The notes below the pieces were generated by a model that was given only the letters and a program-made list of their open reading frames with translations, ran no database searches and was not told where the DNA came from. DNA of 64,000 nucleotides from Pedobacter sp. ISL-64 (lineage in GTDB: Bacteria > Bacteroidota > Bacteroidia > Sphingobacteriales > Sphingobacteriaceae): positions 310,001 to 374,000 of the forward strand of contig NZ_JAGGPU010000004.1 in the NCBI RefSeq assembly GCF_018613605.1, given 5' to 3'. Below are positions 34,264 through 43,823 of the stretch, piece after piece (the first letter of the stretch is position 1; every line of letters starts with the position of its first letter). The position numbers and the translations under genes are program-made.

Positions 34264-35787
34264 ATGAAAACGAATTTAAAATATATGGCATTTGCCGCCC
34301 TTGCTTTTTTCTCTTCATGTACAAAAGAGCTTGATATTGTACCTGAAGGATCTCCATCGGCACAAAATTTCTGGAAAACCAAAGAAGATGCCATAAAAGC
34401 AGAAGCTGGCATGTATGAAAATTACAATGCAGAAGACTTTTATGGTCGTGGGATGTTCTGGTTTATCAATGCCAGCGATGATATGGTTACCGGACGTAAC
34501 AAGCCAGAGGCCGATAATATCAAAAATTTTAACCGTACCTATGTTGGCGGAGGTTATACCGAAACCCAGTGGAGTATGCGTTATGCCATTATCAAACGGG
34601 CTAACGATATTATTAACAATGTGCCGGCCATCGCAATGGATGAGACCTTGAAAAAACAGATTATTGGTGATGCTTATTTTAACGCCGGACTGGTTTACTT
34701 CCAGTTGGCCGCCAATTACGGTAACGATAAAGCAGGAGTACCGATCGTAACGCCAGAAAGCGATCCCTCTCAGCCTATTGCCCGTGCAAAAAATGTAAAT
34801 GAAAACTACGATTATATTATTTCACTTTTATTAAAAGCAGCCGATAACCTTCCCCTGTTTTCGGCAATGAAACCAGCAGATTACGGTAAAGCACATAAAA
34901 CGGCTGCCTGGGCATACCTCTCTAAAGTGTACCTGTACAAAAAAGATTATGCTAATGCTGCTAAATATGCTGATATGGTCATCACTTCAGGTCAGCACGA
35001 TTTAGTGAACACCGGTTTTGCAGATGTATTTAAAGCAGCCAACAACTGGTCAAAAGAATACATTTGGTCGGTGGTGTGTACACCAAGTGGTGGTGGAACA
35101 GGTTGGGGCAGCAAGCTCCCTGGCGTAATGTTAACCAATAAAGCCTGGGGAATTTATAACGGATGGGGTTATTACCTGCCAACCAAAGAGCTTTACGATT
35201 CTTACGAAACTGGCGATCAGCGCCGTGAAGCCACCATTTTAAAACCTGGCGATAAATTTATGTTCTTCGGTGCTGAGCGCAGCTTTACCAAAGATGGAGG
35301 AGCGACTTCAAACTACCAGTTTAAAAAATATATGGAGCCGTTTTCATATGCAAATCCAATTCCAGTGCATGTTAATCCGAACGGGGATAATGGCACAACA
35401 GATTTAAATGTGCCTTTAATGCGTTATGCTGAAGTGTTACTGGTCAAAGCTGAAGCCGCAATTAACCTTAGCGGTGCAGGGGCAGGCGATGCCGAACTGA
35501 ACAAAATCAGGTTACGCGCAGGTTTAGGTGCCAAAACAGGAATGACTATCGACGACCTTAAACGCGAACGCCGTAACGAACTTGCAGGAGAATGGGCCGA
35601 CCGTCACCGCGATTTAGTAAGATGGGGTGATGCTCAGGTAACTTATGCCAAACCATTACACGATTTTGATGGGAGCGTAATTTGGCCTGCAAGAACTTTC
35701 AATCCACAGGTACATGATGTTTGGGCCGTACCACAGAGAGAAATTGATAACAGTGCAGGTGTAATTAAACAAAATCCAGGATGGTAA
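34264..35787 (+). CDS. SusD/RagB-family nutrient-binding lipoprotein
   Basis: A 507-residue SusD homologue with lipobox FSSC (Cys19) and the usual start ELDIVPEGSPSAQNFWKTKEDA. TPR-like helices include YFNAGLVYFQLAANYGND and AAWAYLSKVYLYKKDYANAAKYADMV. The C-terminal block IDDLKRERRNELAGEWADRHRDLVRWGDA is typical. It follows SusC by 13 bp, and its last 7 bp overlap the phosphodiesterase-phosphatase fusion gene. This links the import complex tightly with phosphate release. Confidence 0.95.
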   Translation: MKTNLKYMAFAALAFFSSCTKELDIVPEGSPSAQNFWKTKEDAIKAEAGMYENYNAEDFYGRGMFWFINASDDMVTGRNKPEADNIKNFNRTYVGGGYTETQWSMRYAIIKRANDIINNVPAIAMDETLKKQIIGDAYFNAGLVYFQLAANYGNDKAGVPIVTPESDPSQPIARAKNVNENYDYIISLLLKAADNLPLFSAMKPADYGKAHKTAAWAYLSKVYLYKKDYANAAKYADMVITSGQHDLVNTGFADVFKAANNWSKEYIWSVVCTPSGGGTGWGSKLPGVMLTNKAWGIYNGWGYYLPTKELYDSYETGDQRREATILKPGDKFMFFGAERSFTKDGGATSNYQFKKYMEPFSYANPIPVHVNPNGDNGTTDLNVPLMRYAEVLLVKAEAAINLSGAGAGDAELNKIRLRAGLGAKTGMTIDDLKRERRNELAGEWADRHRDLVRWGDAQVTYAKPLHDFDGSVIWPARTFNPQVHDVWAVPQREIDNSAGVIKQNPGW

Positions 35788-37643
35788 AACCGAATAAACT
35801 GATCCTCTTTTTATTATTGGGTTTAGGTGTACATTCAGTTTCTGCTCAGCAGAAACTGAATGCCGCTAATGGACACAGCCATAATGATTATAAGCAGCAG
35901 ATTCCTTTGTTGGAGGCCTATTATGCTGGCATGGGATCTATAGAGGCAGATGTGTTTTACCGTAACGGAGAATTGTTTGTTGCCCACAAAAGCAGCGAAA
36001 TCACCTCAGGCAAAACATTGAAAAAATTATATATCGATCCATTGGTGGCGTTTTTTAAAGATCATGCCAATCATCCTTATGCTGATCCGAAACAAAAACT
36101 TCAGCTGGTTATCGATATAAAGGAGGATTATGAACACGTGATCCCGAAATTATTGGCCAATTTAAAAGGTAATGAATCTGTTTTCGATCAACAGATCAAT
36201 CCTTCAGCCATTAAAATTGTAATGAGCGGGGCTGTTCCGCCTGCCGAAAAGTTTAAGAATTATCCGTCACTCATCAGTTTCGATGGCCGTCCCGCAAATC
36301 AATACACAAGTGATCAGTTAAAGCACATTGGGATGATTAGTGATGATATTTCTCATTATTCGGTATGGAATGGAAAAGGTACCCCAACACCAACCGATTT
36401 AGAAAAAATGAAAGCGGTAATTGTCAAAGTACATGCACTGGGTAAACCTTTCCGTTTTTGGGCAACTAAAGATAGCCCGAACAGCTGGAAAGAACTGGAA
36501 CATATGGGGGTTGATTGGATCGGAACCGATCATCCCGCATTGCTAAAAGATTTTTACCAGAACAGGGCTAAGCTCGAGTACAGCAATCCGAAGGCTTATA
36601 CACCTTATCAGCCAACTTACAAAAGCGACGGATTAAAAAACAAAGCCAAAAATGTAATTCTTTTAATAGGGGATGGAATGGGACTGGCACAGATTCAGGC
36701 AGGCTTGAGTGCTAATTTTGGTCAATCCAACATCATCACGATTAAACATCTTGGCCTTTCGCGCACCGAAGCTTCCAATTCGGATTTTACTGATTCTGCA
36801 GCAGGTGCAACGGCTATGGCTACAGGATATAAAACCAATAACCGCTACATCAGCGTCGATTCTACAGGTAAAGCGCTTCGTTCTATTCCTGATATTTTGG
36901 CCCCTTACGGTCTTACAAGCGGGATCATCAGCAGTGGTGATATTACCGATGCTACGCCTGCAGCATTTTATGCTCACCAGCTTGAACGATCTATGACGAA
37001 GGAAATTGCCGCCGATTTTCAGAACGGTCATGTTGATATTCTGGTTGGTTCGAAACGCAAAAGTTTTACCGAGAATCCAGATCAAAAATTGATGGATAAA
37101 ATCTCGGCCAAGGGTTATACACTACAGAAAGACCTAAAAAGTTTTGCTGCCTCAAATGCAGATAAGCAAGTGGTACTTTTAGACGATTCTGCTACGCGGA
37201 AAGTATTGGATGGCCGGGGAGAAATGCTGAAGATTTCGTTCTTAAAAACGGTTGAATTGCTCTCGAAAAATAAAAAAGGATTTTTCATCATGGCAGAAGG
37301 GGCACAGATTGATCATGGCGGACACGCAAATGATTTGCCTTTCGCGGTAACCGAACAACAAGATTTCGACCGTTTGGTGGGTGAAGCCTTAAGGTTTGCC
37401 GACCAGGATGGCGAAACGTTGGTAATCGTAACTGCCGATCACGAAACCGGAGGACTGTCGCTTCTGGATGCCGCTTATAGAAAAGGAACCGTTCGTGGCA
37501 ATTTCAGTACAGATGACCATACGAATATCATGGTGCCTGTATTTGCTTACGGTCCTGGTTCGGATGCCTTTATCGGGGTATATCCTAATCATCAGATTTT
37601 TTATAAAATCATCGAAGCTTATCGTTTAAAGAAAACTCGATAA
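35781..37643 (+). CDS. GDPD/PI-PLC-like phosphodiesterase fused to alkaline phosphatase
   Basis: The 620-residue exported protein (signal peptide ending VSA-QQ) joins two enzymes. Residues about 25-270 resemble a PI-PLC-like or glycerophosphodiester phosphodiesterase barrel: NGHSHNDY, GSIEADVFYRNGELFVAH and a DWIGTDHPALL end. Residues about 285-620 are an alkaline phosphatase: ILLIGDGMG (metal Asp), TDSAAGATAMATG (serine nucleophile), MAEGAQIDHGGH and VTADHETGG (metal ligands). Together they could cleave a phosphodiester and then remove the phosphate from the product. It overlaps SusD by 7 bp and precedes a terminator. The substrate is inferred from domain order, not shown. Confidence 0.85.
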   Translation: MVKPNKLILFLLLGLGVHSVSAQQKLNAANGHSHNDYKQQIPLLEAYYAGMGSIEADVFYRNGELFVAHKSSEITSGKTLKKLYIDPLVAFFKDHANHPYADPKQKLQLVIDIKEDYEHVIPKLLANLKGNESVFDQQINPSAIKIVMSGAVPPAEKFKNYPSLISFDGRPANQYTSDQLKHIGMISDDISHYSVWNGKGTPTPTDLEKMKAVIVKVHALGKPFRFWATKDSPNSWKELEHMGVDWIGTDHPALLKDFYQNRAKLEYSNPKAYTPYQPTYKSDGLKNKAKNVILLIGDGMGLAQIQAGLSANFGQSNIITIKHLGLSRTEASNSDFTDSAAGATAMATGYKTNNRYISVDSTGKALRSIPDILAPYGLTSGIISSGDITDATPAAFYAHQLERSMTKEIAADFQNGHVDILVGSKRKSFTENPDQKLMDKISAKGYTLQKDLKSFAASNADKQVVLLDDSATRKVLDGRGEMLKISFLKTVELLSKNKKGFFIMAEGAQIDHGGHANDLPFAVTEQQDFDRLVGEALRFADQDGETLVIVTADHETGGLSLLDAAYRKGTVRGNFSTDDHTNIMVPVFAYGPGSDAFIGVYPNHQIFYKIIEAYRLKKTR

Positions 37644-37670
37644 ATCTTTAAAATACCAAAAATCTGCAAG

Positions 37671-37702
37671 GCGGTGTCTGTATACCACAGCACCGCTTTT
37701 TT
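37671..37702 (+). terminator. intrinsic terminator after the SusCD-phosphatase operon
   Basis: GCGGTG and CACCGC, with inner CTGT/ACAG pairing, form a stem followed by six T residues, 27 bp after the phosphatase stop codon. Confidence 0.88.
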
Positions 37703-37756
37703 CTTAACGTTAAAGCAACGTGGCAGCGCTAATTTTGAAACAATAAAAAGAATGTT

Positions 37757-38659
37757 ATGGAAAGAAGATCCGCACTTAAGAATATAGGTGGCCTGTTTTT
37801 ACTGCCAACCCTGCCTGCATTTTCTTCGTCAACCGATAAAAAAACGGTGCTAAGAGTGGCACACATCACTGATGTGCATCTTAAAAATCAATTCAATGCG
37901 CCCGCCAGGTTTGTTAAATGTCTGCACCATTTACAGTCGCAATCGCCCAAGATAGACCTGGTTCTAAACGGGGGAGATATCGTTTTTGATATGAACAAAG
38001 AAAACATCAATACCATTAACGATCAATGGAAACTGGTAAACGAGACGATGAAGAACGAATGTAACCTTCCTGTGCATTACTGTTTGGGCAATCACGATAT
38101 CTGGTGGAATGAAAAAACCAAGGGCGATGTCTTTTACGGGAAGAAATATGCCATGGATAAATTGCAGCTGGTTAAGCCTTATTATAGTTTAATGCAGAAC
38201 GGATGGAAGATTATTGTGCTGGATAGTACCCACCTGGATATTGACAATACCTGGTATATTGGAAAACTGGGCGATGAGCAGTTAACATGGTTAAAAAACG
38301 AACTCGAAACAACAAGTGCTGAAATGCCCGTAATGGTAATGTCGCACATTCCAATCCTTACCGCGCTTTTAATGATAGAAGATGATATTGTGAATAAATG
38401 GACCATGCTGGGTGGTGATATGCATACCGATACGGCTAAAATCATCAACCTTTTTTACCAACACCCTAATGTAAAACTTTGCTTAAGTGGCCACCTGCAT
38501 ATGCGCGATAAAGTGGTATACAACGGTGTTACCTACCTCTGTAACGGTGCTGTATCGGGCGCTTGGTGGGAAGGCAACAGGAGAGAAACCGCCCCAGGCT
38601 ATGGACTGGTCGATTTACATGCTGATGGCAGTTTTGAAGAGCAGTATGTGAATTATTGA
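37757..38659 (+). CDS. exported calcineurin-like metallophosphoesterase
   Basis: A 300-residue enzyme with a Tat-like signal (MERRSALKNIGGLFLLPTLPAF). The metallophosphoesterase motifs are in order: HITDVHLK (Asp-x-His), LNGGDIVFD, LGNHDIWW (GNHD), MSHIPIL and LSGHLHMRDK (GHLH). It should hydrolyse phosphate mono- or diesters in the periplasm. It follows the terminator of the SusCD-phosphatase operon, so it may be transcribed separately, but the position suggests a shared role in organophosphate use. Confidence 0.92.
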   Translation: MERRSALKNIGGLFLLPTLPAFSSSTDKKTVLRVAHITDVHLKNQFNAPARFVKCLHHLQSQSPKIDLVLNGGDIVFDMNKENINTINDQWKLVNETMKNECNLPVHYCLGNHDIWWNEKTKGDVFYGKKYAMDKLQLVKPYYSLMQNGWKIIVLDSTHLDIDNTWYIGKLGDEQLTWLKNELETTSAEMPVMVMSHIPILTALLMIEDDIVNKWTMLGGDMHTDTAKIINLFYQHPNVKLCLSGHLHMRDKVVYNGVTYLCNGAVSGAWWEGNRRETAPGYGLVDLHADGSFEEQYVNY

Positions 38660-38675
38660 TGATATAAATTTTCAA

Positions 38676-38815
38676 GATTCGTCATCCCCGTGCAGACGGG
38701 GATCTTAATGCAATAGTACTTGGTCATGGCATTACGATTATTCATCAGTTTTCCTTTTATTCAGAGGCATTCATGAGCACGCCGTGGTTCCCAATCAAGT
38801 TGGGAATGACGCCCG
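38676..38815. repeat. REP-like hairpin (GTCATCCCCGTGCAGACGGGGAT type)
   Basis: The left part GTCATCCCCGTGCAGACGGGG holds its own hairpin, and the right part GTTCCCAATCAAGTTGGGAATGACG another. CGTCAT and ATGACG face each other across the element. It fills much of a 330-bp gap with no credible gene. Confidence 0.65.
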
Positions 38816-38989
38816 CATTTGAATTTACTAACAAGCTTAATGTCCTTAGTTTCTTAATGGTCGAAAGCAATTAAAATAAAAATTGCTTTTTAAGATTGCA
38901 TAACCTTGTGGGCGAACTATTCTTGTTATTGCCTTAACACAGGCTTCATATCTGTATGCTTGCTTTGTTCTAAAAATATTCCTAATTAA

Positions 38990-40287
38990 ATGAAGAAAGA
39001 ATTACTCACTCTAATAGTATCCATATCTATCGGTATGGTGTCATGCAAGAAAAGTCACGAAGAAACCCCTTTAGAATTTAGCTATCCTGCCGTTGCAGAA
39101 GTTTCCGATCCTTCGGTGCTTTTCACAACTGCTGCTGGCGTAAAGGTGTATAACGGAGGTTTTGGATCAGCCGTTGCCGCCGATCCCAATTCACCAGATG
39201 TTTTTTATATGCTAACCGATAGGGGGTCGAATGTGGCCGGACAGCTCGCAAACTCAATCATCATCGGAAAACCTGATTTTGATCCACAGATTGGGAAATT
39301 CAGGCTGAAAGATGGGAAATTGGTACTCGAACAAACCATCGAACTTAAAAATGCATCTGGTAATAGATTAAACGGACTTCCAAACCCTGCAGGAATGGGG
39401 GCTTCTGGTGAAACTGCTTACGACCTAAACGGACAGGTGATTGCGCCAAATGCCGATGGAATCGACTCAGAAGGCTTGGTAAGGGCAGCTGACGGATCAT
39501 TTTGGATCAGCGATGAATATGGTCCACACATTGCACACTTCGATGCAACTGGTAAAACAATAGAACGCATTAATCCATTCGGAACTGGAACCGGTGGACG
39601 CACTATTCCGACTGTATTTGCCAATAGAAGAGCAAACCGTGGCATGGAAGGCTTGGCCATTACTCCAGATGGAAAAACGCTGGTAGGCATGATGCAGTCG
39701 CCAATGTACAATCCGTCTAAAGCTGCAGTTGCCAATTCGGTGGTATTAAGAATTTTGACTTTTGATATCGCAAGCGGAGCAACCAAGCAATACGCTTACC
39801 TGATGGATAACACTACTTTAACAGGGGTGAGCGATATTGTTGCCGTTAACAGCACTACACTTTCCTAACCATCGAGCGTGACGGATTGTATGGCGGCGCA
39901 ACAAGCAACCCGGCAACATTTAAAAAAGTTTTTAAAATAGACCTGAGTGGTGCTACCGATATTTCTGATTCCGGCAATGGTGCAACAGGTAAACTTTATG
40001 GCGGCAAAACCGTGGAAGAACTGAACAATGCAGCAGGTTTAAACACAGCGGGAATTACCCCGGTAAGCAAAACCATTGTTTTAGACCTGTTGAAAGATCT
40101 ACCTTCCATTTATCCGCACGATAAAGCAGAAGGTTTGGCCTTACTGCCTGGCAACATCCTCGTGATTTCTAATGATGATGATTTTGGTGTGGTGGATAAC
40201 GGGGCAAGTGGCTTTGCACAAAAAATATTGCCTTTAACAAATTCGGTTGATAGAAACCGTTTATACTTTGTTAAAATTAAACTTTAA
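38990..40287 (+). pseudogene. phytase-like esterase lipoprotein interrupted by a frameshift
   Basis: Two adjacent frames together match the family called esterase-like activity of phytase. The first (38990-39868) has a lipobox (GMVSC, Cys19) and DPNSPDVFYMLTDRGSN, GIDSEGLVRAADGSFWISDEYGPHIA and RGMEGLAITPDGKTLVG. It stops right after VNSTTLS. The second frame resumes with TIERDGLYGG and carries KAEGLALLPGNILVISNDDDFG. Restoring one base in the CTTTCC run near 39862 would give a continuous reading of about 430 residues. This is either a recent inactivation or a sequencing error in a short T-run. Its place after the phosphatases fits a phosphate-acquisition group. Confidence 0.8.
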
Positions 40288-40464
40288 AACATTTAGCCAT
40301 GTGTCAATTGACTCATGGCTAATTTATACCATGAAATAAGATGCAAGTTGATATACTGTCTCATTAGTATGCCCATTACTACCGTGCTTTTACCCTTTTT
40401 TTGCATGGCTATAGGAATTGAGGTTTACATTGTTAAGCTTTGTACAGCCTATCTTAATTTGCCT

Positions 40465-40857
40465 ATGTATTACAGTTGTGCAATTGTTGATGATGAACAG
40501 CACGCGATTGATGTACTCCACGATTATATTGAAGATATCCGTTTTTTAAAACTGTTTAGCGCCTTTAATAATCCATTTGATGCCTTAAAAACAATTAGTG
40601 CTGGCGATAAAATCGATTTTCTTTTTTTAGATATAGATATGGATGGAATGAAAGGAACTGAACTATCCCAGCATCTCCGCTCGAAAGCCAGGTTTGTGAT
40701 CTACGCATCTGCCCACCTCGAAAATGAGGTAAGAAAAATAGATTCTAGCTTTGAATGTTATCTTGGCAAACCGATCTCAATGAAACGTTTTACTGGCACC
40801 ATTGATAAACTGATACGACTTAATAATCTGCCGGTAAAAAATGAAAATAGCTTATGA
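40465..40857 (+). CDS. receiver-domain-only response regulator
   Basis: The start chosen is ATG 40465 (MYYSCAIVDDEQHAI), which begins directly with the receiver fold. The longer frame from 40315 would add 50 residues with no counterpart in receivers. The 130-residue protein has the acidic pair Asp9-Asp10, phosphoacceptor Asp56 in FLFLDIDMDGMKG, and Lys102 in YLGKPIS, with no output domain. It resembles the receiver half of LytTR regulators. Its stop overlaps the next gene in an ATGA arrangement, so the two are coupled. No kinase is adjacent. It may act by protein contact, possibly with that next protein. Confidence 0.85.
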   Translation: MYYSCAIVDDEQHAIDVLHDYIEDIRFLKLFSAFNNPFDALKTISAGDKIDFLFLDIDMDGMKGTELSQHLRSKARFVIYASAHLENEVRKIDSSFECYLGKPISMKRFTGTIDKLIRLNNLPVKNENSL

Positions 40858-41321
40858 TCGAACTTAATTACCTTTCTGAACAGGAATTTTTAGAAGATGT
40901 ATCCTATCAGTTAATACAGTCAAGCATGGAAGACCCATGGTTGGTGCTTTCTGGATGTAAAGTGCTGGGGATTATTGATGAAGTTGAAGGGAACTGGAGC
41001 CAGATTATAGGTGGAGATATTCCACCAAAAGCAATTGAAGGGATGGGGGATTTGATTAACATGCAACAGTTTAGCTGGTTGCCGAATCTGATTAAAAAAC
41101 AGTGGCCAAAGTATGTGCTTGATGTGGTCGTAGAAAATGTAGACCGTTACGAAATAATCTGCCATAAAGAGGCTTGTCCCAAACGTTTTAAACAACGTTT
41201 TACACTGGGTATTCATGCGCTTGCACAGAGAGAATCTGCGCTTGTTTTTAAAGTGCGATGCTTTCAGAAATCAGATTGTTATGAGGTGCTTAAAGCGCCT
41301 GCAATTGATCGGTACGTTTAA
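40854..41321 (+). CDS. hypothetical protein coupled to a receiver domain
   Basis: A 155-residue cytoplasmic protein of unrecognised family, starting MIELNYLSEQEFLEDV. It is a diverged paralogue of the protein at 23783 (shared W-VL, GG, MQQFSWLP/CQQYQNLP, WPK and C-terminal FKV blocks, and similar length). Its ATG overlaps the stop of the receiver-only gene by 4 bp, so it is made with that receiver and may be its partner or output. No enzyme motif or transmembrane segment was seen. Confidence 0.78.
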   Translation: MIELNYLSEQEFLEDVSYQLIQSSMEDPWLVLSGCKVLGIIDEVEGNWSQIIGGDIPPKAIEGMGDLINMQQFSWLPNLIKKQWPKYVLDVVVENVDRYEIICHKEACPKRFKQRFTLGIHALAQRESALVFKVRCFQKSDCYEVLKAPAIDRYV

Positions 41322-41470
41322 TATTTGTCCTGAATATTTTTAAAGGTAAACACAGGTTCCAACGCAACCGGAATCTGCTGCGTTTTCAAAATTTATATTA
41401 ATTCTTGTTTGTTTTAAGCGCCGATGTCAATGTAATATTTAAATTTGGCCCTACAAAACTCTTCCTCGAC

Positions 41471-43246
41471 ATGACCTTTGTAGAAAAACTGCAGGCCTTA
41501 CGCCAATTAATGGCTGCTCAAAAAGTAGATGCTTATATTATTACCGCGGCAGATCCTCACATCAGTGAATATTTACCAGCATATTATAAGGCTATTCCTT
41601 TTGCTTGTGGATTTACAGGGTCGGCTGGCACGCTGGTCATCACTCAGAATTTTGCTGGTCTGTGGACTGATTCGCGATATTTTACGCAGGCAGAAACACA
41701 ATTAAACAATACTGGTTACGAATTGGTAAAGTTGAAAGTGCCACATACGCCCGAATACATCGATTGGTTGCGCCAGGTTTTGCCAAAGGGTGCAAAAGTA
41801 GGTTTTAACCATCAGCTTATTACGGTAGGTTTAGCCCTCGAGATGCAGAACAGTTTGACCCAGCGTGGAATAGAAATAACTGACGTTGATTTTATCAGCA
41901 CGATTTGGCTCGATAGGGTAGGGTTGCCAGAAGAAAATGCTTTTTTAATAGGCGAAGAAGCTGTGGGTCTTGCCATTTCGGCTAAAATAAACGAGGTAAG
42001 AGCTGCTTTAAAAATAAATGGAGCAGATTATCATTTTATTTCATCGCTTGATGACATTGCCTGGCTTTTTAACCTAAGGGGAAAAGATGTAGATTATAAT
42101 CCTGTAACCTTAAGTTTTGCTTTAATTACTCCTGCAGCGGTAAAACTTTTTATTGACGAACAAAAATTGTCGCAAACAGATATTGATACTTTAAATGAGC
42201 AGGGCGTAACTTTGCATCCTTATGCTGAGGTGGCTGAGGCATTAAAAAATCTATCAAAAGACGCGCAGGTTTTTATCGACCCTAAACGTACTTGTTTTGG
42301 CTTGTATCAGTGCTTGCCTTCTAGTGCCAAAATCGTTTCAGGCATTAATCCAAGCACACATCTAAAAAGTTTAAAGAATAATACTGAGATTAACCACATC
42401 CGCAAGGCAATGCTAAATGATGGGGTGGCTTTAACAAGGTTCTTTAAATGGATGGAAGATCATTTAGGGAAAGAAAAAATTACAGAATGGTCTGCAGCAG
42501 AGAAACTGGGTGCATTTAGGGCTGAACAAACATCTTTCGTAGGTTTAAGTTTTAATACCATAGCTGGTTACAATGCCAACGGAGCTTTGCCGCATTATAG
42601 TGTAACAGCAGAAAGCAATCAAGAGATTCTAGCCGATGGTTTGTTTCTTGTCGATTCGGGAGGCCAGTATTTGTATGGTACAACTGATATTACCAGGGTA
42701 ATGCCTATCGGTAATTGCTCATCAACCCAGGCCGATGATTATACCTTGGTGCTAAAAGGCCTGATTGAAGGTTCTAAACTGATTTTTCCAGAAGGTACCA
42801 AAGGTTATCAAATCGATTCCATCTGTAGGAAACCACTCTGGGAACATGCCATAAATTTTGGTCATGGAACGGGCCACGGTATTGGCTTTTTTCTAAATGT
42901 ACACGAAGGGCCTCAGAATATTAGTCCAGCCAACGTAGATATTGCCTTTAAGCCAGGAATGGTAACCTCCATCGAACCTGGTATTTATCGTCCGGGAAAA
43001 CATGGTGTACGCATCGAAAACCTTGTTTTATGTATCCCTAAGGGAAAGAGTGAATTTGGCGATTTTCTCACTTTCGAAACCTTAACCTTATGTTTTATCG
43101 ATACCGCGATTATCAATAAAACACTTTTGGCTCCAGATCAGATTGAGTGGTTAAATCAATATAATCAAATGGTGTTTGGGAAGCTTCAGCCCCTTTTATC
43201 TGATGAAGAAGCTGAATGGTTGAAAGTGAAATGTCAGCCTGTTTAA
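41471..43246 (+). CDS. M24B Xaa-Pro aminopeptidase
   Basis: The start chosen is ATG 41471 (MTFVEKLQALRQLMAAQKVD), which opens the creatinase N-terminal domain. The open frame extends 22 codons further upstream to a weak start. The 591-residue enzyme has two N-terminal creatinase-like domains and a C-terminal pita-bread domain with all five metal ligands: the Asp pair in VDSGGQYLYGTTDITR, His in GHGTGHGIGFFLNVHEG, and Glu in SIEPGIY and in VRIENLVL. The length matches the long eukaryote-like APP class. It releases N-terminal residues before proline, in the cytoplasm (no signal). A second, unrelated-length M24 enzyme lies at 47.4 kb. Confidence 0.93.
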   Translation: MTFVEKLQALRQLMAAQKVDAYIITAADPHISEYLPAYYKAIPFACGFTGSAGTLVITQNFAGLWTDSRYFTQAETQLNNTGYELVKLKVPHTPEYIDWLRQVLPKGAKVGFNHQLITVGLALEMQNSLTQRGIEITDVDFISTIWLDRVGLPEENAFLIGEEAVGLAISAKINEVRAALKINGADYHFISSLDDIAWLFNLRGKDVDYNPVTLSFALITPAAVKLFIDEQKLSQTDIDTLNEQGVTLHPYAEVAEALKNLSKDAQVFIDPKRTCFGLYQCLPSSAKIVSGINPSTHLKSLKNNTEINHIRKAMLNDGVALTRFFKWMEDHLGKEKITEWSAAEKLGAFRAEQTSFVGLSFNTIAGYNANGALPHYSVTAESNQEILADGLFLVDSGGQYLYGTTDITRVMPIGNCSSTQADDYTLVLKGLIEGSKLIFPEGTKGYQIDSICRKPLWEHAINFGHGTGHGIGFFLNVHEGPQNISPANVDIAFKPGMVTSIEPGIYRPGKHGVRIENLVLCIPKGKSEFGDFLTFETLTLCFIDTAIINKTLLAPDQIEWLNQYNQMVFGKLQPLLSDEEAEWLKVKCQPV

Positions 43247-43823
43247 TCATTGTCTACCAATGATTCTAAAGAACGGTCGTCATTCCAGCGCAGGCGGGAA
43301 TCTTAATGCGAACAATCTGAGCGCTTTGCGTAATCTGAAGGAAAATAAATAGGTGGCTCTTTAATATAATAGTTGTCAGTCTGAGCTTGTCGAAGACCCT
43401 ATGTTGTATTAATAAAATAATCATTTAAATGATCTTATATCTCTTATATGATTAATAATTGATATTGGAAAGCAATTCCTGCATTTCAATCCATGTCAGT
43501 CGCGCTTTCCGCTGTAGTCCCGACTTTACGTCGGGAGCTGCCGCTGCAATCTCGTTTAGGTACCCGATATAGTACTAATACGTTAGGTTTCCCCTCATGC
43601 GATATTAATCTGCGTGCTTTGCGTAATCTGCGGGAACCGATTTTTGTTCATCATGCTTCCTGCTATTCACCATCGATCCGCCATCCATTTACTGCCTCAC
43701 GCCCAACTTCCAGTAAATACACCAATTCTTTACCGATTTTGCGCTATTTTTAAGTTCGATGCTTCCTTTATCTTTTAAATTTTATTTTTGATTTAACCAT
43801 ATCCCTAAATTTCCTTTGTTATC
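43247..43823. repeat. gene-free spacer with REP-like repeats
   Basis: Near 43275 are GTCATTCCAGCGCAGGCGGG and CTTAATGCG, then TGTCAGTCTGAGCTTGTCGAAG around 43374-43395. Near 43515 is a hairpin GTCCCGACTTTACGTCGGGA. Phrases like GCTTTGCGTAATCTG recur twice (about 43322 and 43616). Open frames here are composed of repeat sequence and are not accepted as genes. Confidence 0.6.

Noticed and set aside
39860..39890. Programmed frameshift in the phytase-like gene
   Set aside because: No slippery heptamer or following stem was seen at the shift point, so mutation or sequencing error is simpler.
40315..40464. 50-residue N-terminal extension of the receiver gene
   Set aside because: It has no counterpart in receiver domains. 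ATG 40465 begins exactly at the domain.
43493..43753. 86-codon open frame on the plus strand
   Set aside because: It lies wholly in repeat-rich spacer (GTCCCGACTTTACGTCGGGA, GCGTAATCTG phrases), its translation has no domain-like pattern, and nothing in it suggests selection for protein.
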